Source of the DNA: Nanobdellota archaeon
Lineage (GTDB): Archaea; Nanobdellota; Nanobdellia; Pacearchaeales; GW2011-AR1
Assembly (NCBI GenBank): GCA_018817905.1
Contig: JAHISS010000076.1
Span: 1-7,071, forward strand
Direction of reading: 5' to 3'
Length of the DNA stretch: 7,071 bases
Position 1 is the stretch's first letter. Each line of letters starts with the position of its first letter. Positions 4,920 through 7,071 of this stretch are shown here, piece by piece. The notes beneath the pieces are model-generated. The model was not told the origin of the DNA. It saw nothing but the letters and a program-made list of their open reading frames with translations, and ran no database searches. Position numbers and translations under genes: made by a program.

Positions 4920-5702
4920 TCATCTTTTCTTTAACTTTTCCTTCTCTTCTTTCAACTTAAAATGCTTTGCAAGTGCTTTGATTACTTCTTGAAATGGGAT
5001 TTCTTCTGCTAACAATGCTTCGACATCAGCATCCCAGCGATTTTTTAGTTGTTTGGCTTTGTTAAACATCTTAATAATGCTAAATTCTGCATCTGTTTGT
5101 TTACATTTTTCTTTCACTAATTTTAGATTAACCGGAATTTTGAATTTGATTATCTTGTAAACATCAAAATGATCTCTTGGCTTATTTCTTGTAATTGCAG
5201 CTCTTACTTTTTCAGCAATCATTTCTTCTTCTGCTAAAGTAGAAATTGAAAACTCTGGAATAAATTCATTATAGAAATGAGCGATTCTATGTTCTTCTGG
5301 TTTTCTTAGTAAAATATCTTTCTCATTAAGATCAATAAATATAGTTCCTTTTTCACCTGAAAATCCCCGATAGTGAGCTATTAGCCTCACAAACTTTTCT
5401 ACTCTTTTATCTTCTGTAATATCTTCAAATACCTTGGTCTTTTTTATTATAGAGATTATTCCTTCCCTGACTATTTTGATGTTTCTACTAACAGAAAAAT
5501 CAATATCTTCGCTTAACCTTGAGTGATTAAGAAAAATCTTCTGCAAAGCAGTTCCTCCCTTGAAGTGTATTCCCTTAACATCTTTGATAAGATAAAGTAA
5601 AAGCGTTATGTAGTAATCCTTTGTCAGCATAGTTAACTCAAACGGATGTTGGGCTGCAATGTCTCTAAATTGATCTTCTACCAGTTTCTTAATTTCAACC
5701 AT
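4920..5702 (-). CDS. abiEii: AbiEii/AbiGii-type nucleotidyltransferase toxin
   Basis: The protein has 260 residues. Motifs of the AbiEii nucleotidyltransferase family are in order: HFKGGTALQK (46-55), SRLSEDIDFS (61-70, with D66 and D68 as metal ligands), a FIDLN strand (122-126), EEEMIAEKVRAAI (158-170, with K165) and PRDHFDVY (175-182). The C-terminus is lysine- and glutamate-rich and probably helical. AbiEii toxins are NTP-dependent nucleotidyltransferases causing reversible growth arrest and abortive phage defence; relatives such as MenT modify tRNA acceptor ends. The gene overlaps the upstream AbiEi-type antitoxin by 25 bases, the normal coupled order. All core motifs are intact, so it is probably active. 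The 3' end faces the pilin terminator region. The family call is firm; the cellular target is unknown. Confidence 0.9.
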   Translation of the reverse strand: MVEIKKLVEDQFRDIAAQHPFELTMLTKDYYITLLLYLIKDVKGIHFKGGTALQKIFLNHSRLSEDIDFSVSRNIKIVREGIISIIKKTKVFEDITEDKRVEKFVRLIAHYRGFSGEKGTIFIDLNEKDILLRKPEEHRIAHFYNEFIPEFSISTLAEEEMIAEKVRAAITRNKPRDHFDVYKIIKFKIPVNLKLVKEKCKQTDAEFSIIKMFNKAKQLKNRWDADVEALLAEEIPFQEVIKALAKHFKLKEEKEKLKKR

Positions 5703-6202
5703 TTTTCTGACTCCTTTTTACTAAGAATTCTAAAAGAGTGTCCTCTTATTTTTCTTATGACTGATTTCCTTATATTTTCTTTCCTTATTCTATGGAATAT
5801 AAATTTCGTATTTAGAATGGTTTTCTTGCCTTGTCTTTTATTTGTATAAACAGAAATTTTCATTGGAATCTGTTCTGTGAGTTTCCAGTAATTTGCAGCA
5901 GACCAGCCACCGATATAATAACCTTCACTGTTAAGCGTTTCATCTGCTATGATGAAAGAATGTTCAGACCATGAGCCACTCTTTGCTTTAATTGGAACAA
6001 GATAATACTTTTTTTGATTTAGTTTTATGATTCTATTTTTTTTCATAAATCTCTTGATGGCGCTATACATGATTTGTTTGTTTTTAAAAAAATGAGATAT
6101 GTCATCAGAAGTAAAAAAGTATTTTTGATGAAATTCAAGCCAGGCTATAACTTTTACTTCTCTTTCTGAAAGTCCTTTTATCTTGTTTTTTGTTGTTTTC
6201 AT
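5678..6202 (-). CDS. abiEi: AbiEi-type winged-helix antitoxin/repressor
   Basis: The protein has 174 residues, somewhat shorter than many AbiEi proteins. Residues 12-70 form a winged helix: LSEREVKVIAWL, then DDISHFFKNKQIMYSAIKRF as the HTH and a lysine-rich wing ending KYYLVP. Residues 80-160 form the antitoxin core, with the typical GYYIGGWSAANYWKLTEQIP stretch (94-113), an ISVYT strand and KRQGKK. It is strongly basic. AbiEi proteins repress their own operon and counteract the AbiEii toxin. Its place immediately upstream of, and overlapping, the toxin gene and a 21-bp palindrome 11 bases before its ATG fit autoregulation. Sequence similarity to classical AbiEi is only partial, so the call rests on fold pattern plus context. 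Confidence 0.8.
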   Translation of the reverse strand: MKTTKNKIKGLSEREVKVIAWLEFHQKYFFTSDDISHFFKNKQIMYSAIKRFMKKNRIIKLNQKKYYLVPIKAKSGSWSEHSFIIADETLNSEGYYIGGWSAANYWKLTEQIPMKISVYTNKRQGKKTILNTKFIFHRIRKENIRKSVIRKIRGHSFRILSKKESEKWLKLRNW

Positions 6203-6212
6203 TGTTACATTA

Positions 6213-6233
6213 ATTAGACACTATTTGCCTAAT
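6213..6233 (-). promoter_or_regulatory. Palindromic operator of the AbiE-type operon
   Basis: Half-sites ATTAGACA (6213-6220) and TGCCTAAT (6226-6233) are inverted with one mismatch around CTATT. The site sits between a TATA-like CTTAAAAACT (6247-6256, minus strand) and the ATG at 6202, where a bound repressor would block transcription start. AbiEi-type proteins are known to bind inverted repeats in their own promoters. Confidence 0.6.
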
Positions 6234-6277
6234 CGATGTTATTGAAGTTTTTAAGGTTTTCGCTAATTTGGGATGGA

Positions 6278-6297
6278 AAAAGTCCGAAAAGTTTATA
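6278..6297 (+). promoter_or_regulatory. Promoter of the small antitoxin-like gene (right copy of 18-bp repeat)
   Basis: AAAAGTCCGAAAAG followed by TTTATA (6292-6297) gives BRE plus TATA, centred 26 bases before the ATG at 6321. The transcript is thus predicted to begin at the start codon. This decides the start: the ATG at 6273 lies upstream of the promoter. Confidence 0.7.
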
Positions 6298-6320
6298 CAA
6301 TGTTTTGTTATGTTATTGCT

Positions 6321-6491
6321 ATGGTGTCTGCTAAGGAAAGTCATGAAAATGTTATTTGCGATTTGATTGAAGATAGTTTAGAGCTTTCTGAGGAAACTAA
6401 GAAAAACATTGCGCAATCTGAAAAGGAAATTAAGGCGGGCAAGATTGTTTCCCTGAGCGAGGTCAAAAAGAGGATTGATGAAAAAGTATAA
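6321..6491 (+). CDS. Small RelB-like antitoxin candidate without a toxin partner
   Basis: The protein has 56 residues. The in-frame ATG at 6273 precedes the TATA box, so the ATG at 6321 (MVSAKESHENV) is preferred, giving a leaderless mRNA. The protein is highly charged and helical. The C-terminal half, EKEIKAGKIVSLSEVKKRI, is the pattern seen in many short RelB/Phd-like antitoxins (acidic helix, then A-G-K-x-x-S-x-x-E-V-K-K-R). No RelE/ParE-type toxin is encoded on either side: upstream is the AbiE-type operon on the other strand, downstream the MetRS-beta-like gene. It may be an orphan antitoxin or a small regulatory protein. Function is inferred from a short motif only. Confidence 0.6.
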   Translation: MVSAKESHENVICDLIEDSLELSEETKKNIAQSEKEIKAGKIVSLSEVKKRIDEKV

Positions 6492-6494
6492 AAA
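6487..6494 (+). promoter_or_regulatory. TATA box of the MetRS-beta-like gene, embedded in a stop codon
   Basis: TATAAAAA overlaps the TAA stop (6489-6491) of the preceding small gene and is centred 25 bases before the ATG at 6516. This implies a separate, leaderless transcript rather than a strict operon. Confidence 0.65.
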
Positions 6495-6515
6495 CAGCTT
6501 TTCGTTTTGAGTTTT

Positions 6516-6854
6516 ATGGAAGGCAAGGTTTCATTTGGGGATTTCGCGAAGTTGGAGTTGCGAGTCGGAGAGATAAAGAAAGTAGAGGCGCATCCGAATG
6601 CTGACAAGCTTTTTGTTTTGGCGGTTGATTTGGGTGAAGAAAGTGAGCGGACAATTGTTGCGGGGTTGAAGGGATTTTATTCTGAAGACGAGCTTGTTGG
6701 ACGGAAGGCGATTTTTGCTGCGAACTTGGAGCCAGCTGTTTTGCGCGGAGTTGAGAGCAATGGAATGATTCTTGCTGCGGTTAGCGAGGATAAGAAAGAG
6801 GTTAAGATTTTGAGCGTTGATGACGGGGCTGAAGTTGGGATGAGGGTTAGTTGA
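6516..6854 (+). CDS. MetRS beta-subunit/Trbp111-like tRNA-binding OB-fold protein
   Basis: The protein has 112 residues and is a single complete tRNA-binding domain. The family pattern is easy to follow: LELRVGEIKKVEAHPNADKL near the start, VDLGEESERTIVAGL in the middle, then NLEPAVLRGVESNGMILAA and a terminal VGMRVS. In archaea and some bacteria this domain occurs as a separate protein that binds structured tRNA non-specifically and can work with methionyl-tRNA synthetase (MetG beta) or other synthetases. ATG 6516 is preferred over the TTG at 6507 because the TATA box lies exactly 25 bases upstream. It is the only housekeeping-type gene in the window. The catalytic MetRS is not present here, so the partner is unknown. 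Confidence 0.9.
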   Translation: MEGKVSFGDFAKLELRVGEIKKVEAHPNADKLFVLAVDLGEESERTIVAGLKGFYSEDELVGRKAIFAANLEPAVLRGVESNGMILAAVSEDKKEVKILSVDDGAEVGMRVS

Positions 6855-6940
6855 ATTGGATAATTTACAGCATATAATCTTTTAAAAAATAGCTTCAATA
6901 ATTTCCACCACTCCCTACTAAATAATAAAAGGTGATTAGG
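6854..6940 (+). repeat. Dispersed repeat copy D
   Basis: The submotif AATTGGATAAT (6854-6864) overlaps the stop codon of the MetRS-beta-like gene. It is followed by GCATATAATC (from 6870), the shared AAAAAATAG core and AATAATAAAA (6921-6930), ending at GATTAGG. It aligns with copy C over about 70 bp in the same orientation. It lies between two convergent genes, beside a transposase 3' end. Confidence 0.65.
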
Positions 6941-6951
6941 TAAAAAACGGA

Positions 6952-7071
6952 CTAAACTCGCCCCCTTACACAAATATCAAACAACAGGTTAAAAACACTT
7001 TCGTTTCTATGATTAAATCTGAATTCCATCTCTTTCAAGTAAAGTGGATAATTGTTTTTCTTGATTCCATG
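6952..7071 (-). CDS. C-terminal end of an IS1595/ISXO2-type transposase (rest outside window)
   Basis: The minus-strand frame is open from the window edge to a TAG at 6952-6954, giving 39 residues. It begins HGIKKNNYPLYLKEMEFRFN and continues with HRNESVFNLLFDI. The LYLKE-xEFRFNHRN signature is the conserved C-terminal end of ISXO2-like DDE transposases of the IS1595 family, just after the last catalytic residue. The catalytic domain is outside the window, so completeness is unknown. The expected inverted repeat of the element is not obvious in the 100 bp downstream of the stop, where repeat copy D lies instead. The family call rests on this short but distinctive motif. Confidence 0.7.
   Translation of the reverse strand, partial: HGIKKNNYPLYLKEMEFRFNHRNESVFNLLFDICVRGRV

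Noticed and set aside
6273..6320. ATG 6273 as start of the small antitoxin-like gene
   Set aside because: The TATA box (6292-6297) would lie inside the coding sequence, and the extra residues look like translated promoter.
6507..6515. TTG 6507 as start of the MetRS-beta-like gene
   Set aside because: The ATG at 6516 is at ideal distance from the TATA box and matches the usual domain start.
6677..6973. Minus-strand open frame over the MetRS-beta-like gene
   Set aside because: It is antisense to a strongly conserved domain and ends in repeat D; the real minus-strand coding at the edge is the transposase frame ending at 6952.

Overview
This AT-rich window most likely comes from a DPANN-type archaeon (Woesearchaeota/Pacearchaeota-like). 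Four things point that way. One protein has a textbook archaeal class III (prepilin-type) signal peptide. Promoters have archaeal A-rich BRE plus TATA architecture, with several genes apparently leaderless (TATA centred about 25 bases before the ATG). A tRNA-binding OB-fold protein of the MetRS-beta type is encoded as a separate small gene. Several surface proteins are small and single-span. No rRNA, tRNA or CRISPR array was seen, and exact taxonomy cannot be fixed from the window.

Layout. 1-1284: the end of a secreted protein gene with a DxDxDGxxD calcium-loop motif, overlapping a gene for a 304-aa membrane-anchored, sequon-rich surface protein. 1285-1623: intergenic, with two related hairpins and copy A of a dispersed repeat. 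1624-2211 (-): a small membrane-anchored protein with six cysteines. 2256-2375: a 120-bp MITE-like element with terminal inverted repeats and a 9-bp flanking duplication, lying just upstream of that gene's promoter. 2434-3734 (-): a nucleotidyltransferase (MNT, with winged HTH) and a HEPN protein, the usual pair of an MNT/HEPN toxin-antitoxin system, here separated by 155 bp that look like a decayed IS200/IS605 right end. 3735-4320: intergenic, with two perfect G-quadruplex motifs and repeat copies B and C, followed by the pilin promoter. 4321-4800: pilin-like gene. 4920-6202 (-): an AbiEi/AbiEii-type operon with a palindromic operator, bracketed by exact 18-bp direct repeats, one of which is the promoter of the next gene. 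6321-6491: a 56-aa RelB-like orphan antitoxin candidate. 6516-6854: MetRS-beta/Trbp111-like protein. 6854-6940: repeat copy D. 6952-7071 (-): C-terminal end of an IS1595/ISXO2-type transposase.

Taken together this is an accessory stretch. Surface/pilus-like genes are interleaved with two nucleotidyltransferase-based toxin-antitoxin modules, an orphan antitoxin, and traces of at least three mobile-element types. The least explained signal is a composite intergenic repeat (an ATTTTGxGATAAT submotif, a G-rich spacer, then an AT-rich box of about 70 bp). It occurs in four places and is associated with the G-quadruplexes. No complete new system can be proven from the sequence alone; the repeat family and the direct-repeat-bracketed AbiE cassette are the best leads.
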